A stretch of DNA of 55,527 nt from an uncultured Lachnospiraceae bacterium (GTDB taxonomy: Bacteria > Bacillota > Clostridia > Lachnospirales > Lachnospiraceae): the NCBI GenBank assembly GCA_910586015.1, contig CAJUGJ010000023.1:2501-58027 (forward strand). The letters are read 5' to 3'. The notes under the pieces are model-generated. The model ran no database searches, was not told the DNA's origin, and worked only from the letters and a program-made list of their open reading frames with translations. Below are positions 39,183-47,783 of the stretch, piece after piece (the first letter of the stretch is position 1; the number at the start of each line of letters is the position of its first letter). The position numbers and the translations under genes were made by a program.

Positions 39183-40535
39183 CTAATCTCCTTTTATCAT
39201 CTCCTTTAATACATCTGAAAATAAAACTGTTGTTTCTGTTCCACATTCAAACGGATCTGGTTCGTAAGATATTCTTTCACAATGCCTTTTCTCCATTTGT
39301 TTTGCTAAGACATGACAGCGATTTTTTTCAGTAAGATTAAATAAATATACTGTTTGTTCTCTCTGCTTTTGTAATTCAGAAAAAGATTTAAAACCTTCTT
39401 CTAAACACTTTAGTTCCCATTCTCTTCCTCCCAAAATAACAAATCGAAAATCAGCCTCTATAAATACTTCTTGATTTATTTCTTCTAGTTTTCCATAGTC
39501 TTCTACAATCCATTCAAACTGATCTAAAACGTTTTCTGGCAGATTTCCAAAACTATGATCAAAAGACTGCTTTGCCAAATAAAATCCTTTTTTTCGAAAG
39601 CAAAAAGGAAGTTCTTTTTGTTTTTCAAATTTCCATTGACTTCGAAGTGCCAATTCTTGTAACATCCCGCTCTTATTTTTTTCTAAATATAAAACTTTTG
39701 AAGAACTATTTTTTAAAAAGCTACATAATAATAAAGAAATATGTGTTGTTCCAGAATGGGATTTAATACCCGCTATTGCAATTCGAAACGGATTTTGTTT
39801 TTCTTTTGTCTTTCGTTTCTTTTTACAGTTATTTAGTGCATTTACTATTTGATCAACTTTCTGATATCTCAAAAATGGCTTTGGATGAATACACCGTTGT
39901 ATTATTCGCTTTAACAGTGGACTACATTCAAGATTCCACTCTAATTTTCTGCCTCCTGCCATATAAGAAAGTAATATTCCAATACTGTAAATATCCCATT
40001 GTCCATTTGGTTTTTCTCCTCTTCTTTGTTCTGGACAGGCAAACATAGGAGTACCAAAAATAACTCCTTTTTGTTGATCTTTTGTTATTGCACTACCAAA
40101 ATCAACAAGCCAAATATGATCATTTGAAATGATAAGATTATCTGGTTTTAGATCTAAATGATAAATGGGTGGGTTTTGAGAATGTAAATATTGTACTACT
40201 TCGCACAGTTGTTCTCCTAAATACAACAGGCGTTTTTCTGGCATCACCCCCTTTTCGCAGTAAGAAGTCAAAGTTTCTCCTTCTATATACTGCTCAATTA
40301 TATAAAGGAACTGTTCATTCTCTTCTAAATCAAAAATTTGTGGAATTGAGGCATGATTCAATCTCTTCATAAGAAAGGCCTCTTTAGATAGCTGCCCATA
40401 GAATTGGGAAGCCTTTTTGATTTCTTTTATTAGACGCAATACACCGAGTTGTTTATGTTTGGCAATCATTACTTTTGTATCTTCTTTTTTACTTATTATT
40501 TGTAAAATATGATATTTTTCAGACCATGCTATCAA
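39183..40535 (-). CDS. Ser/Thr protein kinase fused to a degenerate MinD/ParA-like domain
   Basis: The 450-residue protein has a eukaryotic-type kinase domain (1-235). The ATP Lys is K37, the catalytic loop H126-L-D-L-K-P-D-N, D145-F-G, G-T-P-M-F-A-C-P-E and D-I-Y-S-I-G. The glycine loop is poor (S-K-K-E-D-T) and the HRD Arg is Leu. A basic linker (237-247) leads to a P-loop-like domain: A-G-I-K-S-H-S-G-T-T, K-V-L-Y-L-E-K, V-E-D-Y-G, I-L-G-G-R, F-N-L and Y-E-P-D-P-F. The second Walker Lys is replaced. There is no membrane span or sensor. It starts at a TTG only 1 nt after AGGAGG, an unusual spacing that may limit translation. Confidence 0.82.
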   Translation of the reverse strand: MIAWSEKYHILQIISKKEDTKVMIAKHKQLGVLRLIKEIKKASQFYGQLSKEAFLMKRLNHASIPQIFDLEENEQFLYIIEQYIEGETLTSYCEKGVMPEKRLLYLGEQLCEVVQYLHSQNPPIYHLDLKPDNLIISNDHIWLVDFGSAITKDQQKGVIFGTPMFACPEQRRGEKPNGQWDIYSIGILLSYMAGGRKLEWNLECSPLLKRIIQRCIHPKPFLRYQKVDQIVNALNNCKKKRKTKEKQNPFRIAIAGIKSHSGTTHISLLLCSFLKNSSSKVLYLEKNKSGMLQELALRSQWKFEKQKELPFCFRKKGFYLAKQSFDHSFGNLPENVLDQFEWIVEDYGKLEEINQEVFIEADFRFVILGGREWELKCLEEGFKSFSELQKQREQTVYLFNLTEKNRCHVLAKQMEKRHCERISYEPDPFECGTETTVLFSDVLKEMIKGD

Positions 40536-40560
40536 CCCTCCTCTTTTGTTATTAAGTCAT

Positions 40561-40589
40561 ATTATAGCGTAATTTTTACTCTCTAGCAA
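40561..40589 (-). promoter_or_regulatory. Promoter of the kinase operon
   Basis: TTGCTA (40584-40589), 17 bp, TATAAT (40561-40566) on the minus strand. Confidence 0.75.
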
Positions 40590-40738
40590 GTAAAAAGTCA
40601 GCGTTAAGATTTACGAAAATTTTTCTAAATTTTTATGCAGTTTCACCTAATTTTCCATTTCTATAGAAAAAATTTGTTATTCGTTATTTTCTCTTAAAAA
40701 CTACCATTTATTTTTTCTACTTTTAACGAATTCTCCTG

Positions 40739-40767
40739 TTGACTTATCAATGCTTTTCCAGTATACT
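40739..40767 (+). promoter_or_regulatory. Promoter of mecA
   Basis: TTGACT (40739-40744), 17 bp, TATACT (40762-40767). The TTG that opens the longest frame is this -35 box, so translation starts later. Confidence 0.85.
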
Positions 40768-40828
40768 TTTTACAACACACATAGTAATTGTATGTATTTA
40801 CAATGGATTCAGAAAGGATGTGATTTCT

Positions 40829-41605
40829 GTGAAACTCGAGAAGCTGAGTGATACTAGAATTCGTTGTACATTAAACAGAGATGATTTAGACGATCGCGAA
40901 CTTCGTATCAGTGAACTTGCCTATGGAAGTGAAAAGGCAAAGGCTTTGTTTCGAGACATGATGCAGCAAGCTGCTTGCGAATTTGGTTTTGAAGCTGAGG
41001 ATATTCCGATTATGATAGAAGCTATCCCGATTTCTCCTGATTGTTTAATTTTAGATATTACTAAAGTTGAAGATCCGGATGAGCTGGATACTAGATTTTC
41101 CAATTTTACTCCAACAGAGGATAAGGAAGATTCCTCCGAAGATACAAATGGTGCTTTTGCAGATGAGATATTAAACTGTTTTGAACAAATTGCAGATCTT
41201 ATGAACAACGGAGAGGAAAAGGAAAATAAACAGGAAACAGAAAAGAAGGAAACTTTACGTAAAAAGAAAAATTCTAAAGTGCATAGGGAATTAGTAAAGA
41301 GCCAAAATTCACCAATGGTTCGGATTTTTTCCTTTGAAAGTCTAAATTCTGTCTGTGCTCTTGCAAGGGTTTTAGTTCCTTTTTATCAAGGAAAAAATAC
41401 TTTATATAAAGACTCAAAAATGAATCGTTATTATCTTTGTATTACACTCTCACAACATACACCAGAAGAATTTAATAAAGTATGCAATCTAGCCTCTGAA
41501 TTTGGTCGGATTGAACGTACTTCTTATGCTAGTCTTTCTTATTTTGAAGAACATTATGATAAAATTGTTTCTGACAATGCTCTTCAAGTATTAACAAACT
41601 ATTAA
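40829..41605 (+). CDS. mecA: MecA-type Clp adaptor protein
   Basis: MecA proteins deliver substrates to ClpC and stimulate its assembly. The 258-residue sequence has a small N-terminal substrate-binding domain (K-L-E-K-L-S-D-T-R-I-R-C-T-L, D-L-D-D-R and S-E-K-A-x-x-L-F near residue 35), a charged linker (about 105-160) and a C-terminal domain with F-x-S-L-N-S-V-C-A-L-A that binds Clp. The GTG at 40829 lies behind AAAGGA and downstream of the promoter. It is monocistronic and divergent from the kinase operon. Confidence 0.9.
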   Translation: MKLEKLSDTRIRCTLNRDDLDDRELRISELAYGSEKAKALFRDMMQQAACEFGFEAEDIPIMIEAIPISPDCLILDITKVEDPDELDTRFSNFTPTEDKEDSSEDTNGAFADEILNCFEQIADLMNNGEEKENKQETEKKETLRKKKNSKVHRELVKSQNSPMVRIFSFESLNSVCALARVLVPFYQGKNTLYKDSKMNRYYLCITLSQHTPEEFNKVCNLASEFGRIERTSYASLSYFEEHYDKIVSDNALQVLTNY

Positions 41606-41610
41606 AAAAC

Positions 41611-41645
41611 GAAAGCCTTGAAGATTATAGCTTCAAGGCTTTCTT
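41611..41645. terminator. Bidirectional terminator of mecA and the DUF1858 gene
   Basis: A perfect 13-bp stem GAAAGCCTTGAAG/CTTCAAGGCTTTC with a 7-nt loop. On the minus strand it is followed by GTTTTTT. Confidence 0.88.
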
Positions 41646-41670
41646 CCCCATTAAGAATGGAATTTTTTTA

Positions 41671-41871
41671 TTATTCTGCACTTAAAAAAGAATTTATATT
41701 TCCAACTAATTCTTCTACATTAATTCCATGTACCATGCACGCTTGTTCTAAGGTTTCTCCCTGAGCAGAAGGACATCCAATACAGTGCATCCCTGAATCT
41801 AATAAAATTGGAATCACATCTTGATTCATTTGAATTATCTGTGAAATTGTCATATCTTTATCAACTGACAT
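41671..41871 (-). CDS. DUF1858 small redox-type protein
   Basis: This 66-residue protein has the DUF1858 layout: an N-terminal helix with I-x-Q-I-I-Q, L-D-S-G-M-H-C-I-G-C-P and E-T-L-E-Q-A-C-x-V-H-G near the C terminus. The C-x-x-C pair suggests redox or metal binding. The family often occurs with hybrid-cluster or Fe-S proteins, and a ferredoxin gene lies 170 bp away on the other strand. AGGAGGTAAAAT precedes the ATG. Confidence 0.9.
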   Translation of the reverse strand: MSVDKDMTISQIIQMNQDVIPILLDSGMHCIGCPSAQGETLEQACMVHGINVEELVGNINSFLSAE

Positions 41872-41974
41872 ATTTTACCTCCTAATAAAATAAAATTTGC
41901 TTTTGTACATTTTTTATTATATGTGATTCTTTATATACCGTCAAGGGGGGTTGTTTAAACATTTTTTAAAATAA

Positions 41975-42003
41975 TTTACTTGTATTCTCAGCTAATATAG
42001 TAT
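41975..42003 (+). promoter_or_regulatory. Promoter of the ferredoxin gene
   Basis: TTTACT (41975-41980), 17 bp, TAGTAT (41998-42003), with a TATAAA overlapping the -10. Confidence 0.6.
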
Positions 42004-42040
42004 AAAATAAATACAGCCTAAAATAAAGGAGGGATAAGCA

Positions 42041-42211
42041 ATGGCATATAAAATTAATGATGGATGTGTTAGTTGTGGTGCTTGTGCAAGTCAGTGCCCA
42101 GCTGGTGCTATTTCCGAGGGAGCAGAGCACTATGAGATCGACGCAGATGCTTGTTTAGACTGTGGTTCTTGTGCTGCTGTATGTCCAACTGAATCTATTA
42201 TTGCTGAATAA
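42041..42211 (+). CDS. 2[4Fe-4S] clostridial ferredoxin, 56 residues
   Basis: The product is a typical small ferredoxin with two Cys motifs, C-V-S-C-G-A-C-A-S-Q-C-P and C-L-D-C-G-S-C-A-A-V-C-P, each followed by the Pro. It should carry low-potential electrons in fermentation, for example to hydrogenase or Rnf. GGAGGGATAAGCA precedes ATG 42041. It is a one-gene transcript with its own promoter and a perfect palindromic terminator. Confidence 0.97.
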   Translation: MAYKINDGCVSCGACASQCPAGAISEGAEHYEIDADACLDCGSCAAVCPTESIIAE

Positions 42212-42221
42212 AAACAATAAT

Positions 42222-42254
42222 AAAAAAAGGGTAGTATATACTACCCTTTTTTTA
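42222..42254. terminator. Bidirectional palindromic terminator after the ferredoxin gene
   Basis: A7-GGGTAGTA and TACTACCC-T7 form a perfect palindrome. Confidence 0.92.
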
Positions 42255-42262
42255 TTATTACT

Positions 42263-42946
42263 TTAAATTCTTACTTTGTTTTTTTGAAAAAATTTGCTTT
42301 TCTTTCTTGGCTTCTTTTCTTCTAATTCTTTTGCTGCTGCACCTTGTTGTCTTAACTGTTGATATTCTCGAATCGTGCGGTCTAATTGTTTGAAACGCTC
42401 TTCTTCCTGTTCTTCTTTTACTCGCAGAAAATATTCCATTTCTCTGTGGACAGAATCAGAAACATCTTGTACCAAAATTGTATTATTTCTTTCTATTGCC
42501 TCTGATATAATACTATCCATAATACTTCGAAATTCAATTAATTTCCCCTGATTTAATTCATCTGTAACATAGACCTTTCCCTGCTCTTGTTCAGTTGGAA
42601 CTAATTCTTGTGAAAGATTTTCTAAAGGTCTTTCCTCATCTGTTTCCCGTTCAATCCCCAGTATTACATCCAACTTATCTCTTAGATTATAAAGTTGTTC
42701 TGGCTCTAATGCTTCTACTTTATGAATATCTGAAAGTAGAAGTTTAATTGCTCTTAACTGAAATCCTTTTTCTTTTAGTTTTCGAATAGAAGTAAGAAGT
42801 GCAATATTTTCTTCTGTATAATACCGATGTCCAAGTTCATTACGCGGTATCGTAAGTCCAAGTTCTTCTTCCCAGTATCTTAGAACATGTGCCTCTACTT
42901 CCACCTTTTTCGAAGCATCTGAAATCATATACCTTGTTTCCCGCAT
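42263..42946 (-). CDS. MerR-family transcriptional regulator
   Basis: The 227-residue protein has an N-terminal MerR-type winged HTH (about 5-75), with L-R-Y-W-E-E-E-L-G and G-H-R-Y-Y-T-E-E-N-I. A helical region follows, and the C terminus is long, charged and coiled-coil-like (150-227), ending in a very basic tail K-K-P-R-K-K-S-K-F. No ligand pocket or metal Cys is evident. Similar proteins with basic tails occur in Lachnospiraceae; the target genes are unknown. GGGAGGGTG precedes the ATG. Confidence 0.87.
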   Translation of the reverse strand: MRETRYMISDASKKVEVEAHVLRYWEEELGLTIPRNELGHRYYTEENIALLTSIRKLKEKGFQLRAIKLLLSDIHKVEALEPEQLYNLRDKLDVILGIERETDEERPLENLSQELVPTEQEQGKVYVTDELNQGKLIEFRSIMDSIISEAIERNNTILVQDVSDSVHREMEYFLRVKEEQEEERFKQLDRTIREYQQLRQQGAAAKELEEKKPRKKSKFFQKNKVRI

Positions 42947-42996
42947 AAATCACCCTCCCATATTATAATAGATTCCCATTAATTGTTAATGAGTTT

Positions 42997-43024
42997 ATTA
43001 TAACACAGGAGATTGTTTTTTCAA
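42997..43024 (-). promoter_or_regulatory. Promoter of the MerR gene
   Basis: TTGAAA (43019-43024), 16 bp, TATAAT (42997-43002) on the minus strand. A second TATAAT lies nearer the gene at about 42961-42967, so two start sites are possible. Confidence 0.65.
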
Positions 43025-43086
43025 TTAACTTTTGGAATTTTATGCAAAAAATCGTTCGACAATTTTTTAGAACTTATCTAAATACT

Positions 43087-43758
43087 TTACACGTCTAAAG
43101 ACTGATCTTTATTTGTTTTAGCGATTCGATATACAATTTCTTCCCTTTTATTCTTCGGAAGTCTTCCAAATTCCAAAAAATCCTCATAAGTTCCACTATT
43201 CGCATTTGGACAAATATTTTTAATTTCAAAAGCAGCATCTAACATTTGATCATTATTTTTTAATTGAAGGACTTTATTTTTTAAATTAGAATCGATAATA
43301 ATTACTTCATAAAAGTCTGCATTACTTCTTCCTCTGCGCATTTCATGACAAGTATAAATTCCGGCAATTACTTCACATGGAATAACGACATTTTTTCTAA
43401 ATGCACCAACATGTCCAACAACAAAATGCTGTGTCACTACTAATTGTTTGGTTTCATACTGTGGAACCTCTAATTCAAATTCTAGCTGTTTAAAAACATC
43501 ATCTAAATCTCGTTCTGGATAATATTTTGCAAGCATCTTTCCTGCATTTGATTTACTCACATTTTGATATTTACTAAACTGCCATGCTGCCAGTATGAAT
43601 AAAACACCTATATATACCAAAGTATAAGATAATGAAACGTTACTTCCTGTAATGAAAACAACTGCTATTGATATTAATTGTATTGCTATCAAAACACTAA
43701 AAATAATAGTAAAAGTTAAATGTCTTTTACATGCTATTTTTTTAATATTTTTGTACAT
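43087..43758 (-). CDS. Hypothetical membrane protein, 223 residues
   Basis: I do not recognise it. It has a basic N terminus, two membrane helices (about residues 15-36 and 43-61) and a cytoplasmic or exported domain of about 160 residues, alternately beta and helical. That domain has no Cys or His motif that points to catalysis. A perfect GGAGG precedes the ATG. It lies 34 nt behind dnaB, so it is probably the last gene of the gdpP-rplI-dnaB transcript. Confidence 0.7.
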   Translation of the reverse strand: MYKNIKKIACKRHLTFTIIFSVLIAIQLISIAVVFITGSNVSLSYTLVYIGVLFILAAWQFSKYQNVSKSNAGKMLAKYYPERDLDDVFKQLEFELEVPQYETKQLVVTQHFVVGHVGAFRKNVVIPCEVIAGIYTCHEMRRGRSNADFYEVIIIDSNLKNKVLQLKNNDQMLDAAFEIKNICPNANSGTYEDFLEFGRLPKNKREEIVYRIAKTNKDQSLDV

Positions 43759-43792
43759 TTCCTTTCCTCCTCATCTTATTTTCTGAAACAAC

Positions 43793-45124
43793 TCATCCTT
43801 TTTCTAAATTTGCAAATTTAGTATATCGTGACAGCCATGCTAATTCTATTGTTCCAGTAGGGCCATTTCTCTGTTTTCCAATAATTACTTCTGCAACTCC
43901 TACCTTGTCCGAATCCTGATTGTAATATTCATCTCGGTAAATAAACATCACCACATCTGCATCTTGTTCAATTGCTCCTGATTCTCTTAAATCAGACAGC
44001 ATAGGACGTTTATCTGGACGCTGTTCTACTGCACGACTTAACTGAGATAATGCAATTACTGGACAGTTGATTTCACGTGCTAATGCTTTTAATGATCTCG
44101 AAATATCTGAAATTTCCTGTTGCCTGGATTCTGTACGCTTACCACCTGACATTAATTGTAGATAATCAATAATGACTAATCCCAAATTTTGTTCTAATTT
44201 AAATTTTCTACACTTTGAACGCAGTTCTGTAATTGAAATTCCGGGAGTATCATCAATAATCAAACTCGATTCTCCAATTAAGCGTGCACTTTCCATTAAC
44301 TTTGCCCAATCCTCATCCTTTAGATCACCACTGCGGATATTTTGAGAATCTACTTTAGAATTCATTGCCAACATACGGTTTACTAATTGAAGCTTTGACA
44401 TTTCCAAACTGAAAATCGCAGTTGTAATATGATTTTTTACCGCAACATACTCCGCAATATTTAAAACGAATGCGGTTTTACCCATGGATGGTCTTGCTGC
44501 AATCAAAATCAGATCAGATGGCTGAAGTCCTGCTGTTTTATAATCCAGATCAAAAAATCCAGTAGCAATCCCAGTAACACTTCCCCTATTTTTTGAAGCT
44601 GCTTCAATGTTATCTAGGGAATTTAAAACAATCTCACGAATACTGATAACTTCTGTACTTCCTTGACTTTGTATAAGATGAAAGACTTCTTTTTCTGTCT
44701 GCTCCAAAATGGTATCTGCCTTTTCTTTATCCAGATAACAAGCAGTTGCAATTCCCTCTGTCACCTTAATCAGTCTTCGTAATAATGCTTTTTCATTTAC
44801 AATACCTGCATAATATCGAATATTGGCTGAAGTTGGTACAGTGCGAATTAAACCGCCGATGAATTCCAAGCTGGAAAACTCCGGCGGTATATCCTTCTCT
44901 TTTAATTTTTCCTGCAATGTTATCAGATCCACCGGCTTGCTTTCATTAAATAGCTCCATCATCGCCTCAAAAAGTACACTGTACTGTCGTTCATAAAAAT
45001 CTTCGGAATGAAGTAATTCTGCCGCTACAATAATTGCATCTCGATCCATAATCATAGATCCTATGACCGACTGTTCCGCTTCTGTACTGTGCGGCTGAAT
45101 CTTTTTAATCAGTGTTTCCTCCAT
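43793..45124 (-). CDS. dnaB: Replicative DNA helicase
   Basis: DnaB is the hexameric 5'-3' helicase of the replication fork. The 443-residue sequence has the N-terminal collar domain (H-S-T-E-A-E-Q-S-V-I-G) and a RecA-like domain with Walker A A-R-P-S-M-G-K-T-A near residue 210, the Walker B-type V-I-I-D-Y-L-Q-L-M and L-S-Q-L-S-R-A-V-E-Q-R. It is 16 nt after rplI. Confidence 0.97.
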   Translation of the reverse strand: MEETLIKKIQPHSTEAEQSVIGSMIMDRDAIIVAAELLHSEDFYERQYSVLFEAMMELFNESKPVDLITLQEKLKEKDIPPEFSSLEFIGGLIRTVPTSANIRYYAGIVNEKALLRRLIKVTEGIATACYLDKEKADTILEQTEKEVFHLIQSQGSTEVISIREIVLNSLDNIEAASKNRGSVTGIATGFFDLDYKTAGLQPSDLILIAARPSMGKTAFVLNIAEYVAVKNHITTAIFSLEMSKLQLVNRMLAMNSKVDSQNIRSGDLKDEDWAKLMESARLIGESSLIIDDTPGISITELRSKCRKFKLEQNLGLVIIDYLQLMSGGKRTESRQQEISDISRSLKALAREINCPVIALSQLSRAVEQRPDKRPMLSDLRESGAIEQDADVVMFIYRDEYYNQDSDKVGVAEVIIGKQRNGPTGTIELAWLSRYTKFANLEKG

Positions 45125-45140
45125 GGATCTTAACCCTCTC

Positions 45141-45587
45141 CTAGATTCCCTTTACCTGAACCTTTAACTGTGCTGTTACTTTTGGATGAAGCTTTATCGG
45201 CACTGTAAAAGTTCCAACATTTTTTAATGGTTCTGCAAGAGTAAGTTTCTTTTTATCTATCTCATATCCCATCTGTTCTTTGATTGCAGACGCAATTTCT
45301 TTTGTAGATACTGAACCGAACGTTCTTCCTCCCTCTCCAGATTTAATTGTCAAAGTAATCATACCTTCTTGAATTTTTTCGGCAAGCTGTTTTGCTTCTT
45401 CATAAATTTCCTTCTGGCGTCTTTCCTCTGCTGCTTTTTGAAGTTTCAAATCGTTTAAATTTTTTTGTGTAGCTTCTAATCCCATCTTTTTTGGAAGAAT
45501 ATAATTTCTAGCATACCCATCACTTACCTTTACAACATCTCCCTTTTTTCCGAGAGACTTCACATCCTCTAATAAAATAACTTCCAC
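45141..45587 (-). CDS. rplI: 50S ribosomal protein L9
   Basis: A 148-residue two-domain protein with the N-terminal L-G-K-K-G-D-V-V-K-V-S-D-G-Y-A-R-N-Y-I-L-P-K signature and a long connecting helix. It starts with GTG behind AAGGAGGAAATAAAA. The order gdpP-rplI-dnaB is typical of Firmicutes. Confidence 0.97.
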   Translation of the reverse strand: MEVILLEDVKSLGKKGDVVKVSDGYARNYILPKKMGLEATQKNLNDLKLQKAAEERRQKEIYEEAKQLAEKIQEGMITLTIKSGEGGRTFGSVSTKEIASAIKEQMGYEIDKKKLTLAEPLKNVGTFTVPIKLHPKVTAQLKVQVKGI

Positions 45588-45602
45588 TTTTATTTCCTCC
45601 TT

Positions 45603-47657
45603 TTAAATTTCTCCATTCTCTGTCATCTTTCGAAGAACTTCTTTTATTCGCTCCATTGCCTCTTGTATTGTACTTCCTTTCAGTTGTGCACCGGCAACAC
45701 TCATATGACCACCGCCACCAATCTTTTCCATAACCACTTGTACATTCACTTCGTCAATCGAACGAGCACTGATATAAATTTTATCTTGATACTCTGTAAA
45801 AACAAAAGAAGCTTTGGTATGATCAATATTTAATAGTTCATTTGCTACTTGTGCTGCTACTACTGTAGGAGAGTCTACTCCTCTAGGATTACATTCTGCA
45901 AGTGCATAATATTTCATAAAAATTTCTGTTGAAGTAATTGACTCTGCTTTACGCATATATTCATTCATTTCCGTTCGAAACATCTTACGAATTTTTGTAA
46001 TGTCTGCACCATTTCTACGTAAATATGCAGCGGCTTCAAAAGTTCGAACTCCTGTCTTAGTAAGAAAGTTATTTGTATCAATCATCATACCCGCATACAT
46101 AGCATCTGCTTCTACCTGCTTTAATCGTAATCCCTCTCCAATATATTGTAAGATCTCTGCAACCATCTCACAGGCAGAAGACGCATATGGCTCAATATAA
46201 GATAAAACTGCATTATCAATTGCCTCTCCTGACTGTCTATGGTGATCTAAAATAACTACAGTCTGTGCCAGTTCTAATAATTTGGGACACTGTGTATAAT
46301 TTGGTCGGTTGACGTCTACTATAACAACTAAAGTGTTCACATCTACTGCTGCGATTGCCTGTTCATTATTTAAAATCATATCATCCTCATAATCAGGATT
46401 ATTTAAAAAACGATTTAACATTGGACGAATGGAACTGGTTACTTCCTGAATTACAATATGTGCTTTTTTATTTAATGTCTTAGCAATTCTGTAAACTCCA
46501 ACTGCAGAACCAAAAGAATCGATATCTGCAATGGAATGTCCCATAATTACAACTTTATCCTTTGCTTCTACAAATTCCTTTAAGGCATGTGCTTTTACTC
46601 TTGCCTTTACACGAGTACTCTTTTCTACAGAAACACTTTTTCCTCCATAATAGAGAATTCGTTCCCCTTCTTTGACTACTGCCTGATCGCCGCCTCTTCC
46701 TAATGCCAGATCAATAGCAGCCCTTGCATATTCATATGCTTTTTCATAGGAAACTTCATTTACTCCAAGTCCCATACTAATCGTTACTGCCATTTCATTT
46801 CCAATGTTTACTGCACGTACTTCTTCTAATAGAGAAAATTTTGAAATTTGAAGCTGTGGCAGATATTTTTTTTGGAAGACAAAAATATATTTATCCTTTT
46901 CAAGCTTTTTAATAATTGCTGAAATCCCCTGCATATACTTATTGATCTTTCGATCCACTAATGCTGTAAGCAAGGAACGTTTGACTTCATCAATACTTTC
47001 TAAAGCCTCTTCATAGTTATCAATATAGAGCAGTCCAACAATCATTTTCTGATCATTATTCTCCTGCTTTAATCCTAAAATCTCTGTTTCATCATACAAA
47101 TACATTACAATTAATATATTTGCCATATTTTCTATATCTTCTTCATAAATCCAGTTCCCATAATCATCAAAATCGGGTATCACCACTCGACGCAATAAAA
47201 CACGATATGCTTTGTCATCTTTATTTAAATGTAGTTCAATATCTTCTTGATCCTTTGGAAACTGTTCTTTTAATATTTCTGGAAATACATTTGTAATCGA
47301 ACGATTTGCTGGCTTTTCTTGTCCGATTATATTAAAAAGCTCATCATTTGCCCATAATAAATGTCCTTCAATATCCAATATTCCATAAGGAATTATAAGT
47401 TCCTTTAAAAGTTGTCTTTGTACCTGACCATATGCCGCAGCAAATTTTACTAATTCTGAATTTAATTTTGGCTTTTTTAAGAAATATAAAATCAGCATAA
47501 CAAACAAATACAGCAAAGAAAAAATTCCTGCCATAATTCCTGCTTTTTTATTCACTCCAAAAATGCCAATATCCATGATAAGTAACAGCAGTAAAAAAAT
47601 AAACGGCCAGCGTAGATATGCCCACAAAGATGTGTTTAATCTTGTCTGTCTGCTCAT
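45603..47657 (-). CDS. gdpP: Cyclic-di-AMP phosphodiesterase GdpP
   Basis: GdpP hydrolyses c-di-AMP and so affects wall stress and potassium control. The 684-residue protein has two N-terminal membrane helices (about 14-56), a PAS-like region (about 80-185) and a degenerate GGDEF domain. The catalytic DHH part carries G-H-S-I-A-D-I-D-S-F-G, V-D-V-N-R-P-N, L-D-H-H-R-Q and the DHHA1 G-G-G-G-H. AGAGGAAAAAT precedes the ATG. A TTTTCT-17-TATACT promoter lies at 47736-47764. Confidence 0.96.
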   Translation of the reverse strand: MSRQTRLNTSLWAYLRWPFIFLLLLLIMDIGIFGVNKKAGIMAGIFSLLYLFVMLILYFLKKPKLNSELVKFAAAYGQVQRQLLKELIIPYGILDIEGHLLWANDELFNIIGQEKPANRSITNVFPEILKEQFPKDQEDIELHLNKDDKAYRVLLRRVVIPDFDDYGNWIYEEDIENMANILIVMYLYDETEILGLKQENNDQKMIVGLLYIDNYEEALESIDEVKRSLLTALVDRKINKYMQGISAIIKKLEKDKYIFVFQKKYLPQLQISKFSLLEEVRAVNIGNEMAVTISMGLGVNEVSYEKAYEYARAAIDLALGRGGDQAVVKEGERILYYGGKSVSVEKSTRVKARVKAHALKEFVEAKDKVVIMGHSIADIDSFGSAVGVYRIAKTLNKKAHIVIQEVTSSIRPMLNRFLNNPDYEDDMILNNEQAIAAVDVNTLVVIVDVNRPNYTQCPKLLELAQTVVILDHHRQSGEAIDNAVLSYIEPYASSACEMVAEILQYIGEGLRLKQVEADAMYAGMMIDTNNFLTKTGVRTFEAAAYLRRNGADITKIRKMFRTEMNEYMRKAESITSTEIFMKYYALAECNPRGVDSPTVVAAQVANELLNIDHTKASFVFTEYQDKIYISARSIDEVNVQVVMEKIGGGGHMSVAGAQLKGSTIQEAMERIKEVLRKMTENGEI

Positions 47658-47735
47658 ATTTTTCCTCTTTTCTGTGCTGCTTTTTGCATCTCAAGTTTTA
47701 AAATGCACAACAGACACAAATATTTCACTCTTAGT

Positions 47736-47764
47736 AGTATATCATCTTTTTATGATAAAGAAAA
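47736..47764 (-). promoter_or_regulatory. Promoter of gdpP-rplI-dnaB
   Basis: TTTTCT (47759-47764), 17 bp, TATACT (47736-47741) with a TGA extended -10 on the minus strand. The -35 is weak. Confidence 0.5.
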
Positions 47765-47783
47765 GAGTTTTTTAAAGGATAGC

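Noticed and set aside
40739..40828. Extension of mecA to TTG 40739
   Set aside because: The TTG is part of TTGACT-17-TATACT, so the region is promoter, and the conserved MecA N terminus begins at GTG 40829.
41950..41958. GTTTAAAC palindrome before the ferredoxin promoter
   Set aside because: An 8-bp AT-rich palindrome is expected by chance in this composition and has no second copy nearby.
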